This document shows, piece by piece, positions 34,646 through 46,600 of a stretch of 64,000 bases of DNA. Position 1 is the stretch's first letter; each line of letters opens with the position of its first letter. The translations under genes were made by a program, and so were the position numbers. The notes beneath the pieces are model-generated. The model was not told where the DNA came from. It made no database searches and saw only the letters and a list, made by a program, of their open reading frames with translations. Origin of the DNA: Rhodamnia argentea (Eukaryota > Streptophyta > Magnoliopsida > Myrtales > Myrtaceae); NCBI RefSeq assembly GCF_020921035.1, contig NC_063157.1, positions 23,143,015 through 23,207,014 of the forward strand, read 5' to 3'.

Positions 34646-35001
34646 AATGACATAAATGGTCCCTGAATTTTGATCCAATGTGCAATGTGATCCTTTTTAA
34701 TTTGACCGATATGGTCCCTTAACTTTAGCTTAACGTGCAACATAATCTCTTTCAATTTGTTCAATGTAATTCCCAAACTTTTGGAACATGTTCAACTTAA
34801 TCCTTGAACTATAAGAAAATGTTCAAAGTTGCCCCTAAACTTGAATTAATGAAAAGACTAAGTTTAACATCTTCCTATAATTCAAAGACTAATTTGAACA
34901 TTTTTCAAAATTTTGGGGACCATATTGGTTGAATTAAAAGTTCATGAACCAAATTGCATATTGGATCAAAGTTTAGGGACCATTTGTGTGATTATCCCTT
35001 C
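34646..35001. repeat. Foldback MITE family 2, copy 1
   Basis: About 355 bp. Left end 'aaatggtccctgaattttga', right end 'agtttagggaccatttgtgt' are inverted. The inside repeats 'ggtccc', 'caatgtgcaa' and 'aacatgttcaa' words in both senses. The same element is at 61717-62092 and, enlarged, at 39810-40405. Non-coding. Confidence 0.7.
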
Positions 35002-35039
35002 TTATTTCTTTATCCCATCCACTCACTTGGTTTTTCCTT

Positions 35040-36917
35040 CTTTTTGGATCCATTTGGAAAGTATTTTTCAAGGAATCATTTTCTCGAAAAATGATCTAAA
35101 AATGAACTAAAAAATAATTTTCGTCGTTTGGAATAGGAAATCTGATTTGATTTTCCTAGATATGTCTACATTTATTCGAACACTAGTAGCTTACACATGG
35201 ACAATTGGGGAACCGGGTACGGGCACTAGAGTCCTAGATCCGGCCTCAATGGACCCCGGCCCGGGCGTCGGGATAGGGACAAGAGCACTTGGGTCTTGGG
35301 CGCCGCCTTGATGGACCCGAGCACGGGCACCGGGGTCCTAGGCCCGACCTCGAGGACCTAGGTACAACTTTTATGGACCGGGACCTAGGTGTTCGGGATC
35401 CAAGCTTAGGTTCCGGAATCCCGTGCTCGGTTTTTATGGACTCGAGCTTGAGTGCTGGGCCACTAGGGCTTCGGGGCGAGGCCTCAATTGACTCGAGCCC
35501 GGACATCGAGATCCGAGGCTCGATCTCAATGGACCTGCGATCGGGTGCTAGGGATCCCAACACAGGCATTGAGGTCCCGGTCCCGACCTTCATGAACACA
35601 AGCTTGGGCATTAGAGGATTGGTCCAAGACACTAGGGACCTACGAATTGGGTTTCCATTCCCAAGCGTAGAGTTAATACCCGATACCTAGTCATATTTTG
35701 GAAGATAATTTTAGAGTTTTAGGCTCTATTTGTTTTGTAAAATTAATTTTTAGCATTTTCGGGCATTTGGATCGCTTAGAAAAAGAGCCAACGAAATGTA
35801 TTTCCGAGCCAACAAAAAATCTATGCTTAAATATTGGAAAACGATTTCCTCTTTAAAAAATCAAAAATCATTTAAAATATGATTAGGTATCAACACTTGG
35901 ATTAGAAATTCTGCGTTTGGGCATATTAACCCAACAATTGTTCCCAGGCCCTTACTAGAATACCCGAGTCTAGATGCCAGGTTCAAGTTCATCGGGGTCG
36001 ATCCATCGAGGCCAAACGCGAGTTCAAGACCCCGGTAGCTGTGCCGTCCACAGAGGTTAGGGCTTGGGACACTAGAACCGGTGGCTGGGCTTAAAACTCC
36101 TTTCTAGTTGTTGGACACCCGACTAGAGTCTACAAAGGCTAGGCCTAAGACCTCGGGGTTCATGTTCGAATCCCTAGTGCTCAAACACGGGTTCATTAAG
36201 GTCGAGCTTAGGTCCATAGTGCCGGAGCCTTAGACCACCCCGAGCACGGGTATCGGATCCATCAAGGCCAGGCCCATGACCTTGGTGCTAGTGCTTGTGG
36301 GACACTCGTGTCATGACCAAGTACATCGAAGCCGGGGCCAAGACCTTAGTGGCCGGTGCCCACGTCCATGGAGGCTAAACGCTTGTCTATTGAGGCCAAG
36401 CTTGCCACCTTGACGTCCATGCTTAGATCCTCGGCGCTTAGGCCCGAGTCTATCAAGGTTGGATCCGAGAACTAGGCGCTTGCGCATGGGTCTATTGAGG
36501 TTGGGCTCGGGACCTCGGTGGCTACACTTCTATCCATTGAGGCCGATCTAGATCCATCAAGGTTGGCCTAGGGACTACGTTGCCCGCGAGTCCTTGAAAC
36601 CCGAGCCCAAGCCTATCGAGGATGGCTCGAGACCCCAGAGTTCGTGCCTTGGTCCACAGTGCCCAAATCCATTATGATCGAACCAAGATCGATTACCATG
36701 CTCATGCCTAGGACTTAGGTAACCATGCCATCAAGGCCAAACTTGGGGCTCTAGTGCTTGTACTCAATTTTCTAGCTGCTTATTTTTCCTAACTAAATAA
36801 GGTTTCTTTAACTAGGAAAATCTTTCCTAACTAAACAATAAAAAATATTTTTCAGTTTATTTTCGGATGCCCCTGAAAAATAATTTTCAAAAATATCACA
36901 TTTTTCTAAAAATAAAC
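35040..36917. mobile_element. Inverted element with two opposed arrays of ~61-bp repeats
   Basis: Left array at about 35215-35640: a degenerate unit marked by (tcaatggacc / tttatggacc / ttcatgaac) near 35247, 35308, 35371, 35433, 35488, 35548 and 35609, spacing 55-63 bp, also carrying 'cgggcaccggggtcc' and 'cccgacct'. Right array at about 35945-36780 holds the inverse words ('ccatcaaggcc', 'ccatcgaggcc', 'gggcccaagacc'). Outside both lie AT-rich inverted ends ('ggaataggaaatctgatttgattttccta' left type; 'ggtttctttaactaggaaaat' right type). Both arrays are open in several frames, which is a side effect of the repeats. No target duplication found. Confidence 0.6.
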
Positions 36918-37482
36918 TAGGGGTGAGCGGTTCCGGGTTTCATACAAATTCCATTTAGAACCTAAAACCTACCTATCGAAATAGGTTCTTCAAATTTTGG
37001 AACCTGAAATCTTTCATGAATACCTTTTGGAACTTACTATGTCACATGTTCTAGGGTCAGTTTTAGGATTTATATAGGATCCATTAAACGATTGCAGTGA
37101 ATTATGACATTTAATGACCACCATTTGCTGTTACAATCTACTGATAATAACTCATATTTAGACTCACGAATAAATATAAAACATTAACGAAGTAAAAGTG
37201 TTAGTCATAGATATCGCCGAAAATTAAAGCTCAAATTAGTGGTTTCAAGATTACATGTTCATCATGGGACGTCATGGAATATCGTGGGATTACGCGAAAA
37301 TATAGCAAGAAAAACACAAAAACTTGTTATAGGTTACATTACTGATTCTAGGTATGGAATCTACGAGCAGATTTCCCAATTTTTATAACTCGAAACCCAA
37401 CTTACATATCTTGAAATCTGGAACCGGACAGGGTCTCCACCAGTTTGGTTCCAAGTTTTGCCACGAATCATGCTCACCCTTA
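36918..37482. mobile_element. Probable non-autonomous hAT element, 565 bp
   Basis: Ends TAGGGGTGAGCGG and (inverse of the right end) TAAGGGTGAGCATG, with GGTTCCGGGTT / GGTTCCAAG words just inside, as in the hAT elements at 17540 and 60616. The 8-bp flanks (aaataaac, aaaactaa) match only partly, so the insertion is old or the ends are off by a base or two. Confidence 0.55.
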
Positions 37483-37490
37483 AAAACTAA

Positions 37491-38470
37491 CAGAGCCAAC
37501 AAAGAATTCATTTTCCTTAATTTAAATATAAATTTTTCCTTAACTCATTTTCCTAAAAACGAACTAAACCCCAGAAAAAAGAAAAAGATGTTGTCCGTGA
37601 AACAAGTGAATCTCCACCCAAATCATTTCACTTTCAAACTCACTTCTATATTATATAGTTCACGGATTCACTTGAAATTCTTTTGACCGACGACTTTTTT
37701 AGGTGCTCGTTCTTCCTTTTCAAGCTTGGATTGCTCAAAATCCAACGGCCCAATACAATCAGATTTCTCAGATTTTGCAATCTCCTCGGTAGTTGCTCAT
37801 CGACTTCAAGATTTTCCATATTTTCTTCCATTCTCCAAATCTCGGCCAACGTCGGTCAATTTTTTACCCTTGGTCAAATTCGGTCAAAGCTGAGTCAAAC
37901 TGGTTTGGAATAGGTTTGGACATCCCCTGCAACATGCTTGATGCAAACAAATTAGTAGTCGTAAATGCTATTTGCACTTAGATGTAATGTGATTCGATGC
38001 ATAATGGCCGATGAAACTTCAATATTTTTTGTTCAGGAATCGAGGTCGATCCCTAATAGCTAAATGGAATAGCCAAAATTTATGTGTCAACAACACAGAC
38101 AATTTGTGGATCGCCACCTTGGCGATTTCTGACCGCAATTGGCTGATTGGACTATATTGAAATTTCACACAAGGGTTAAGTACTAGATTGGTAGAATTGG
38201 AAAGCTTTTGGATAAATTGGCATGTATCCAATAAATTTAAATTGATTAGGTAAATTTCCCTCAATTGATCGAGTATTTACGCTTGATCTACAAAGATATG
38301 TTTAATTGTTTATAGAATTGAAGGAGACATAACATTCAATGTTAACCAGATTGGATGAGTTCATAACATTCAATTGTTTATATAGTCACCTTATGTCCAA
38401 AATCCTCTTGTTGGTATGTCCGAATGAATCAATCAAAGAATGACCCACAAAACTTTTCTCATATGAATGT
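37491..38470. other. AT-rich intergenic DNA, no gene
   Basis: Nothing supported. Short open frames overlap on both strands without a recognisable domain. Confidence 0.3.
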
Positions 38471-38484
38471 ACTCATGTATGTAG

Positions 38485-38509
38485 CCTCCTCCTCCTCCTC
38501 CTCCTCCTT
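38485..38509. repeat. (CTC)8 microsatellite
   Basis: Run of CTC/CCT triplets, about eight units. Confidence 0.9.
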
Positions 38510-38585
38510 CTTCAATATCGAGATCCTCGTGACACTCATATAATCTAAAGGTTGAGAAGCACCGATGCGGCATGGGTGTACGCAA

Positions 38586-38778
38586 GCTTCAAGGAAGAGA
38601 TTTGTACGAGAAAGTATCGCACGGATTCAGAACAATATCCGAGCTAGATCGTCAGATCAAGTAGGGTTCATGCAGGTGGAGACCGGCTTTAAGGAAGAGG
38701 TTTCTACGAGAAAGTTATTGCGTGAACTTAACATACGTTCGATTTAGATCATCAGATCAAGTAGGATTCACATAAGAT
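38586..38778. repeat. Diverged tandem duplication, about 105-bp unit
   Basis: 'ttcaaggaagagatttgtac' and 'gtcagatcaagtagggttca' recur as 'tttaaggaagaggtttctac' and 'atcagatcaagtaggattca'. Each unit is about 105-110 bp. Confidence 0.75.
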
Positions 38779-38803
38779 CCCACGCGCATATAATAATTAA
38801 TTG

Positions 38804-39012
38804 AGGAAAAATTACCAGATCAAGTAGGCAAGGCCCTTGCGACCAAAAAAACAAAAAAAGTTAGGTGAGGCCCGACCTCGCTGTAGTTGGACGAGGCCGA
38901 CGTATTGAGGAAAAATTACTAGATCAAGTAGGCAAGGCCCTTGCAACCAAAAAAAAAAAAAGTAGGTGAGGCCCGACCTCGCTGTAGTTGGACGAGGCTG
39001 ACCTCGCCAGCC
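38804..39012. repeat. Near-exact tandem duplication, 103-104-bp unit
   Basis: The block starting 'gaggaaaaattaccagatca' at 38804 repeats at about 38907 with few differences and carries 'gcaaggcccttgc', a poly-A tract and 'gaggcccgacctcgctgtag'. High identity means a recent duplication. It forms the left part of a family-1 foldback repeat. Confidence 0.85.
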
Positions 39013-39385
39013 CATCTTTGGCCTGTTGCTGAGGTTCGCCGATCGGCTGGAGTAAGAAGAGAAAAAAAATAAAAAAAATAAAAAGAGTAAAATATAAAAT
39101 CAAAAAATATTAAAATATAATTTAAAATTGCCACACCAGCACCGACTGTGCCACGTCAGCGATTTTCGGTCAATATTTGCCGAAATGAATGAATTGGCAC
39201 GATTACAAAAAGTTTATGACTAAATTAACATAAAAAAGATTTATAACTAAATTGACACGATTATAATAGATATTGAAAAACAAAAGTATTATCCATTACA
39301 ATTGTGTTAATTCAGTCATAAATCTTTTTTTTTACTGAATTGACACAATTGTAACAGATTTAGTACTTTTTTTTTTCAATTATCT
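39013..39385. repeat. Dispersed foldback repeat family 1 (copy D)
   Basis: A-rich tract, 'aaaattgccacaccagcacc', 'aattggcacgattacaaaaa' and 'aactaaattgacacgattat' follow the family-1 order. After 39295 comes an inverse of the tail ('attacaattgtgttaattca'). Confidence 0.55.
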
Positions 39386-39809
39386 CAATTATTGACTTGG
39401 GCAGCTCAAATTGGTGTCAGCATTTCAGCTCAAAGTGCTTGCTCACGCTGCGCAAGCAAAGCCACCAGATCGAGAATTTGATTCCGCCGACTTGAGAAGA
39501 AAAGGCTAAAAAGGCGCAGGGCCTGTTATTACTTCACTCACCCCTTTGCGTAAAAGTAAAAAGCATCTTGATGTCCATTAAATCAACCGGAAAAATAGAA
39601 ACAAACACATATATTTTTACACAAACGGCTTTATTTATTCTCGATTTGAAGGATTCAATCTATGATGGCTTACGCTATGATCCCTCTTAGATTGATTAGC
39701 ATATCGATACATTGTATCGAGGAACTTCATCTATTATTCAAACATTGGCAATTGTTATTCGGCATCTTTATCAATATTGATAGACCAATTTCGACTTGAT
39801 CGGGTCCAG

Positions 39810-40405
39810 AAAATTCAAGGCGAAATAGTACGAACAGTCCTTAAACTTTGGTCCATTTGCAATGCCATCCATGAGTTTCTAATTTGTTCAACGAGATTCA
39901 TGAACTATTGATAAATATTCAATCTAGTCATTAAGCTACATTAAGACGTTTAATGTCGCCCTTCCGTTAATTTCATTTTATTTTTGGTCAGATCCGTTAA
40001 TTTAAATATAAGGGAATATGTTGACTTGGTTTCTAATCCTTTATGCTTGGACCGTGGACCCCCAAAAAAATGTTGCATCCACGTAAGTAAGATATTCATA
40101 TTAAATCATGATATATTAATCTACACCATCAAATAACAATAAACGTGTTAATGCCCTAGTTTTTTTTTTTTTTTGGCGTTTCTAAAGTAAATAGAGAAAA
40201 AGATGGATATTTTGACTCACTATGTTTAGCAATCCAACTAAGTATATAAAATATTCGTTATCAAATAATCCAATTTTGAGCAAATGGAGGGTTTACATTG
40301 AACTTTCACCGATAATTTAAAAGCTCCATTGAAGAAATTAAATATTCAAGGACCACATTACACATTGGGCCAAAATTCACGGGCTATTCGTGTTATTTCT
40401 CATAA
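39810..40405. repeat. Foldback MITE family 2, enlarged copy
   Basis: Outer ends match family 2: 'cagtccttaaactttggtcc' left and 'caaggaccacattacacatt ...' right. About 250 bp of unrelated AT-rich DNA sits inside (about 40000-40270), so this copy was probably enlarged by an insertion. Confidence 0.5.
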
Positions 40406-40551
40406 ATCAATTTGGGTGGGCTTAGCAAAGAAAACATTTAGTTAAAGATATAATGTTTGCTTGCAACTGAATATATTGTTGGTGATTTGGGTATGAGGAT
40501 TCACTGGGATTTTCATTGGGTTTTGAATAGGAACTAAATATATGCAGATGG

Positions 40552-41146
40552 TGTGTTTGGTTCAGCTTTGAAAATGGGTTTTGGAGAAATGCAAATGTCT
40601 TTGGCCTAAGGGGCTTTAAGGAAATGCAAATGACGTTTGGTAAAAAATCCTCTGGAAAGCAACTTTGGGATAAATAGTGTTTGGCAAAAAGAATTTTGCA
40701 AAGGGATTTGGCGCGTTATTTCTTTTTTTATTAAAAAAAATCAAATGTAGGTATGAGCAGGGTGGGGACTGTCGCCAAGGGTCGTGCGACCACAAGCGAC
40801 GTGGCTTGAGGTCACGCAACCGACTCTTCATCGGCTAGACGTGGCCTTGTCGGCTGCCCTCGCGCAAAGAAGATGAACATTAACAACGAGGGGCAAAACC
40901 GACATTTGAAAGAATTAGAGAGGGTAGTTTTGGAAGGAAAAAAATAAATAAAATCTTGGGCTAGCATTTCGTCAAATGCTGAAAGTTCAATATCGGTCCA
41001 TACCAGGATTGAGATTTTAGGCTTCCCAAGGCTGACATTTGGCCAAATGCCTCTTGAAAAGTATTGTCAAATGCCCCATCATTCCCCAAGGGGCTTTATA
41101 AGCATAAAGTCTCTCGAGAAAACTGAACCAAATGCACACATATGAA
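40552..41146. repeat. Foldback element with GTGTTTGGTTCAG ends
   Basis: Left 'gtgtgtttggttcagctttg' and right 'gaaaactgaaccaaatgcac' are inverted, and inside them 'aaggggctttaag' pairs with 'aaggggctttata' in opposite sense. GC-rich part at 40740-40880. Related ends ('cgcgtttggttcaacatt') start at 47728. Non-coding; superfamily not fixed. Confidence 0.55.
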
Positions 41147-41900
41147 TTCATCTATAGTTAGCTCTCAATGAATGGTTCCTTGTACTATAATCAACATCCA
41201 GTTTATCAACGATCCCGCGCTAATCGCTATTACACTTTTGTTATTTAAGACAATTTTTAACAAAGCTGATCCTTTCGCTTTCATGACCCGGAAAAAGCAA
41301 AAGGAGCATTCCGAATGAGATGTGCGAAAGACAGTGACGCAGTGGAAAAACCAGGAGGCAAGGCAAGAACAATTATTGCCTTATTGGACAAGACTGCTGT
41401 GAACATAAGATGTCTTAAGAACCCTCTCTTCCTCGCCAAAGAATGATTCTCTTATCTTTCTCTCTTTTATTTCCATTCACATAACAAGGTCGACTATTTC
41501 CTTCCATGCATAATACCCAAAAATGAAATTTTGATTATGGTTCCATAAAGCTTTGCTTAATCATCCAACATTCATGTTTTGAATAGTGTAAGATTTACTT
41601 GATCGTTTTCACATTTTGCTAGAGTTTGATGACAGGCTTCAACTTCAACAAGACGTTAATTCTCTATCAATGTTGGGTAGGATTAAGCAGTCCGATTTCG
41701 ATTTGTCGCGTCACTTTATAAATTCTCTTATATAGATCGACTTTAATGCCCCGACTCTTATACATTTTCCGAATTATAGCAAAGAAAGGATTGAGCTGAT
41801 TATAAAACTGACGGATGAAGCTTTTGTCGTAAGATAATGTTCTTAAACCCAATGGCACAACTGTCGCTAACTTCATGAACAAAACATTCTCGACCTTTTT
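41147..41900. other. Intergenic, upstream of the NHL gene
   Basis: No gene seen. It will contain the NHL promoter at its right end. Confidence 0.3.
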
Positions 41901-41906
41901 ATTCCG

Positions 41907-41913
41907 TATAAAA
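41907..41913 (+). promoter_or_regulatory. TATA box of the NHL gene
   Basis: TATAAAA, about 77 bp upstream of the ATG at 41984, followed by 'ccctaattcg'. Distance allows a short 5' UTR. Confidence 0.6.
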
Positions 41914-41983
41914 CCCTAATTCGATCGTCAATTCCGTGCGAGACGGAGCTAACAAATAGACACCCCTTCAAGCTCCCAGAAAC

Positions 41984-42583
41984 ATGGCCACCACAACGAC
42001 GCCGCCGCCGCCAAGGCAAAGAGGCCGATTCGGACTCGCGAAATGTGCAGCCCTGACCTTGCTGTCCCTGATCGTGCTGGCGGGCTTGGCCGTGCTCATC
42101 GCTTGGCTGGTCATCCACCCGAGACGGCTGGTTTTCACCGTGGACGACGCCTACATCGACCATTACAACTTGACCAAGGACCACCTCGACGCCACGTTCG
42201 ACCTCTCCCTGCGGGCCTACAACCCGAACCGCAGGGTCTCCGTGTATTACGACGACATCCAGGTGACGGTGGAGTACGACCACCAGGGCCTCGCGAGCAC
42301 AACTGCCGAGCCCTTCTTCCAGGGCCACAGGAACGAGACCGAGTTGCACGTGATGCCGCAGGCTTGGGACGTGGCCCTGCACAGTCCCGCGTCGAAGATC
42401 CTGAGGACCGAGAGGTCGTCCGGAGCGGTACAGCTCGAGGTTCGGCTTCATGCCAAGGTCAGGTTTAAGGTCGGGATCTGGAAGTCACGGCATCGGTTGC
42501 TCCGGGTTTATTGCGCCCCTGTGCTCGGCCTCTTCACGAGGGCTCGGAGTTTCGGGACGAAGGACTGCGACGTCGACCTCTAG
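41984..42583 (+). CDS. NDR1/HIN1-like (NHL) LEA2-domain membrane protein
   Basis: Intronless, 199 aa. A short Pro/Arg cytosolic tail (TTTTPPPPRQRGRFGLAKC) precedes one membrane segment at about residues 23-46 (LTLLSLIVLAGLAVLIAWLV). The LEA2 domain follows: FTVDDAYIDHYNLT, then the family signature NPNRRVSVYYDDIQVTVEYD, PFFQGHRNETELHV, and a C-terminal HAKVRFKVGIWKSRHRLLRV motif. No Cys-rich or GPI signal at the end (ends DCDVDL). Relatives sit at the plasma membrane or plasmodesmata and act in pathogen response and stress. A TATA box at 41907 and GC-rich codons support expression. Which NHL subgroup it belongs to cannot be told here. Confidence 0.93.
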   Translation: MATTTTPPPPRQRGRFGLAKCAALTLLSLIVLAGLAVLIAWLVIHPRRLVFTVDDAYIDHYNLTKDHLDATFDLSLRAYNPNRRVSVYYDDIQVTVEYDHQGLASTTAEPFFQGHRNETELHVMPQAWDVALHSPASKILRTERSSGAVQLEVRLHAKVRFKVGIWKSRHRLLRVYCAPVLGLFTRARSFGTKDCDVDL

Positions 42584-42854
42584 GGCATTGCCGGTTGCGA
42601 AAATCCAATTCATTCAGCTATACTTTCTTTGGTTTCTAAGCATGTTTTTCTTCTCTTTCTTTCGAACGAGGGGAGTGTGATTGTTGAATATTATTCGTGA
42701 TTTTGTATTCCTTTGTTTTGGACGATCAATTGTTGGTGTATCGTGTATAAAACATTCGTATTGTGTCTGCAAATGAATCTCTCGTATATGAAATGCGAAC
42801 AATTTACCTCTTTAACTCTCTATATGTGTAAGCTGCGAACTGTAAATCCGAAGT

Positions 42855-43350
42855 GAAGGGATGTATCGCAAACCGATTCAAAACGATCACACAGATAATA
42901 GAAGAAAAAATAGACGACTTACAGTTTTACCCGGATTCACCCCGGAATAGAGCGACGTCCCGCAAAGAGATTTCACTATAATATTGCCTTTTTCAAGAAC
43001 ACAACTCGTTACAATGATCTCTCATACGAGTACAATATATATAACATAAACCGGGTCCAAAATCTAAGCCTATCATAATCCCTTTGCCACAACAAACGAG
43101 CCAACTTAAACACAAGCCAAAACCCATTGTTGTTTCGGGGGCATTGCCCTCGAACCCTCTCCCGCTCACCAAAGAGCGGAACACCTGCCCGTTTACCGGT
43201 CAATGGGACCCCTATTTCTCGGGCGTTGCCCCCGAATCTCCGCATTCCTTGCGCATGGGTCATATGTCATCGAATCATACTTCAGTTTCCCTAAACTTAT
43301 GTGTGCTTGCCCGATATGAGAAACAGGGGTCCCCGAAGTATTCACCAACT
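42855..43350 (-). mobile_element. LTR remnant, Copia-type look (fossil)
   Basis: On the minus strand a typical promoter/R/U5 stretch: GC-rich 'gggggcaatgcccccgaa'-like words, 'ttatatatattgtactcgta', 'gagatcattgtaacgagttg', 'aaaggcaatattatagtga' and 'attccggggtgaatccgggt'. This is the common layout of plant Copia LTR ends. No internal coding region or end repeats were found; boundaries are approximate. Remnant only. Confidence 0.55.
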
Positions 43351-43651
43351 CCAACACGAAATACGTGACTTATCATCATCGTCACATCTAACAAATAATC
43401 GAAAGAGAAAATCGTCTCGTGACAAAGCGATCGTGGTGACATGCATTGCAAAAATCAACTTAGATTTAAATACACCAAAGAGAAAGCCGATCGTTACACT
43501 CGAAGCAATAACGCTTGCGATTACGTGAAACGTATAAAAAGGACGAGGGAACAAGAAGAGTAGGAAAGTAGGAAGGAAATTACGCGGGACGTATCGGGAT
43601 TGGTCAGGTCTATGTGCATGGAAAGGTAATTGAAAAATCAATGTGTGTGTA

Positions 43652-43652
<1 letters not shown>

Positions 43653-43689
<37 letters not shown>
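43653..43689. repeat. (AT)n microsatellite
   Basis: Nearly pure AT run, about 17 units. Confidence 0.95.
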
Positions 43690-43691
<2 letters not shown>

Positions 43692-46600
43692 GAATATGTA
43701 AGGATATTTACAGACCAAAAAAAGAATAATTCAAAATGAATAAACCGTCAAAGGGCATATGGGAAAATATAAGATAAAACAGTGGCCCGCAATTCATATC
43801 TAGAAAGCCCACAGCCCATTGCCCATCCTCTCTCTTTAAAAAATAAGCTTTGCCGGGCTTGGCAATAAAATAACTCAGAAACTTTTTTAAAAATTATTGA
43901 CATTGTCTATGCTAGCGCCGTCAGTGCTATATAGGATGTCCGGCGTCCGGATCAGTGATTTCCCATTGAAATTGGCTAGATGAATTTTATTGACAAAGTA
44001 TTAATTTGCAAAATTGAAATGTTTACAACCGAATCGGCCAAAGCGCAATAAATTTATGTCTTGGGTCAAACTGTTTCTCTGTTATTTTATTTATTTATTT
44101 TTCCCTCTTCGTTATGTTTCGATTTGACGAGCCTCGACAAATGGCAATCACTTATTTCTTGAAAAGCCAAAGTCTACTACACTCGTAACAATTCATAAAA
44201 TCACACGAAAATGAAAGCCAAACCAACTTCAAGCTTTAAACAACATGCTGCCTCGTGTATGGTTTAACAATAAACAAAACTAATAAGTCTAAGGTATCTT
44301 TTGTCGTACGAATAAAAAAAAAAAAAAAAGAAACCAAACTATTCAACGAAATATGTTCAATTCAGCTCACGACCTAACCATCCTTCCATAAAAGTTCTCT
44401 CGAATCGAATCCAATTGCCAAAACTGGTTCGATTCGATGTGGTTTAACAGTTTGAACCATCCTCTAGTCGTCCCTAATGGCGATCGCTACCCTCAATAAT
44501 TGAATTTCAATGAAAATGCTCTATGATTGTCTATACAATTTTACTTTGAAGAAATTTTTAGGTGACACTACTTGATTTGTCTTTTAGCGGACCTCATCCT
44601 CCTCAATCTAAATCCTCCATTTGCCATTGCCTCACTAGTGTGGAGTGCTACATCCAAGGTTTCATCCCGAATGGCGTCCTCCTCAACTGACCTAGCCGTC
44701 TAATGTTATATATATATATATAGGATGTCCGAGACTCTTTTAAGTAAATAATTAAAGACACAAAAAGTTATAGGTTAAAAGGGTGTTTCGAAAAGCATTT
44801 CGTAAATTGTGATTTGAAAGTGTATTGGGAAGCAACCTTGGTTTAAATGGTGTTTTGCTATTTTTTAAGTTAAAAATAAAAATAAAAACCAGCGAAGGAC
44901 TTAATGGTCGGTGGGTCGTTGGCAAGACAGGCACCGATGCCTTGGGTCATCCGAGGACGTTGGGGGTCGTGCAATCTCAAGAGGCTGTTGATGCCAGATT
45001 TGGCTTGTCGGTGACGCCGTGCGAGGTGAGGACATTTCGGGAATTATGAAAATTTCGAAAGGACAAAGCCGAAAGAAATTCCGAAAATGCTCAAAACCCA
45101 GAGCATCTTCGGGCTTGCCTTGGGATGAATGCTTTTGAGTATGGCAAATGGCAATCTGCCTATTCTATAGACACCAACTAATTGGTACCAATCCTCACTG
45201 GATGTGATATTCGTCTTGTAATCGGTCCAACTTTGGTTAGGTCAAAAATCAATTTCGGACTCCTGGGCCTCAAAGGTCTTTAGGCTTTGCGTTGCCAACC
45301 ACCTCCTGAGTATGGCTATCTCCCTATCCTGTAGACATTGACTAATTTGTACAAATCCTCACTCGATGTGATAGTCCTTCTGTTCTACACAAACCGAACG
45401 GCCGATAACTAAAAAAAAAAATTATATTATGAAAATTATACTAATTTTTCACTAATTTGTATTATACCAAAGTGTTTTAACAATATCAATTTTTTTAACA
45501 AGTTATAAGAAAAAAAAAAGTTCCATGATTTGATTAAATGGCATCTCACAAAGACACAATCATAACAAAGTGACCGGTCAATTCACTCAATTATTTGTAT
45601 GCTTGATGGTGGGTGAGGTTAAAAAGTAGAATCGAAGGGTGAAATAACATTCACCGCGAATTCAATAACTAGACAGGAGCAGAAATTTGCATTTGACTTT
45701 TATCGAATGGCATTCATTTCAAGTTTAGATCAATAGTTTTTCGTAGAAGATTTTGTGCTAATTGTGTTCCGGAAGTATAAATTTTCAACCGTTATCAAAC
45801 AAATTTCTATTTCAGAAGTAGAAATTTTATCCTATTGTCAAATATTTTTCTTTGGTTAGAAATCTACTTATGGAGCAAAAATAAATAAATAAAAAATCAA
45901 TTTCTGCTCGGAATCATAGGTAAAAAAAAAATTAATTTTTAGTTAATAATTAATTTCTGAAGCAGAAATATTATCGACCCCTACCCGCCTCGCCCGCACC
46001 TTATTAATTACTCCAGAGAAAATCCAGTTTAGGGGAATGTAAAAGTTGCGCCAGACATCTTTCAAAGCGACGAGTGCGGGTGATCAGATCACTTCCACGC
46101 CAAGTTTCAAGTGTTGCTTTGAAATCTGTGTATCAATCAAAGGCTCCTTTCCAATGAGGATTAACCCCCCACGAATTTATGCAGCTAATTTAGGTTAGTA
46201 ATTAACAAAAAAATCACGGCGGTTGATGTGAAGTGACACCCTCAATTCACTCGCCCGATCAAGACCTAATTTTCTGACAAAAAAACAAAACCTCAACATT
46301 AAGTTGTATTACCAATTCTGCCTCGAATTTATTGTTTTATCTTAAAAAAATCTCGAACTCTAGATTCAATTTCAAATCTTTCCCGAATTACTTTGTTTCA
46401 AAAAAAATATATAAAATTTAGCTCCAATCTCAAATATATCTCGTATTTGTTTTTCCTATAAAAAGAATTACCAACTTTCGATTTATTGTGAAATCTACCC
46501 TAATAGTCCAGTCTTAATTTGACATGGTACTTTCACGTCGATAACAAATTCTTGTCAGCAAAGTGACATGAAAAATTATCTTTAAAATAAAATTGTTCTA

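Noticed and set aside
35246-35690. Opposed 128- and 133-aa ORFs with repeated motifs
   Set aside because: Translation of the ~61-bp DNA repeat array; both strands open, no domain.
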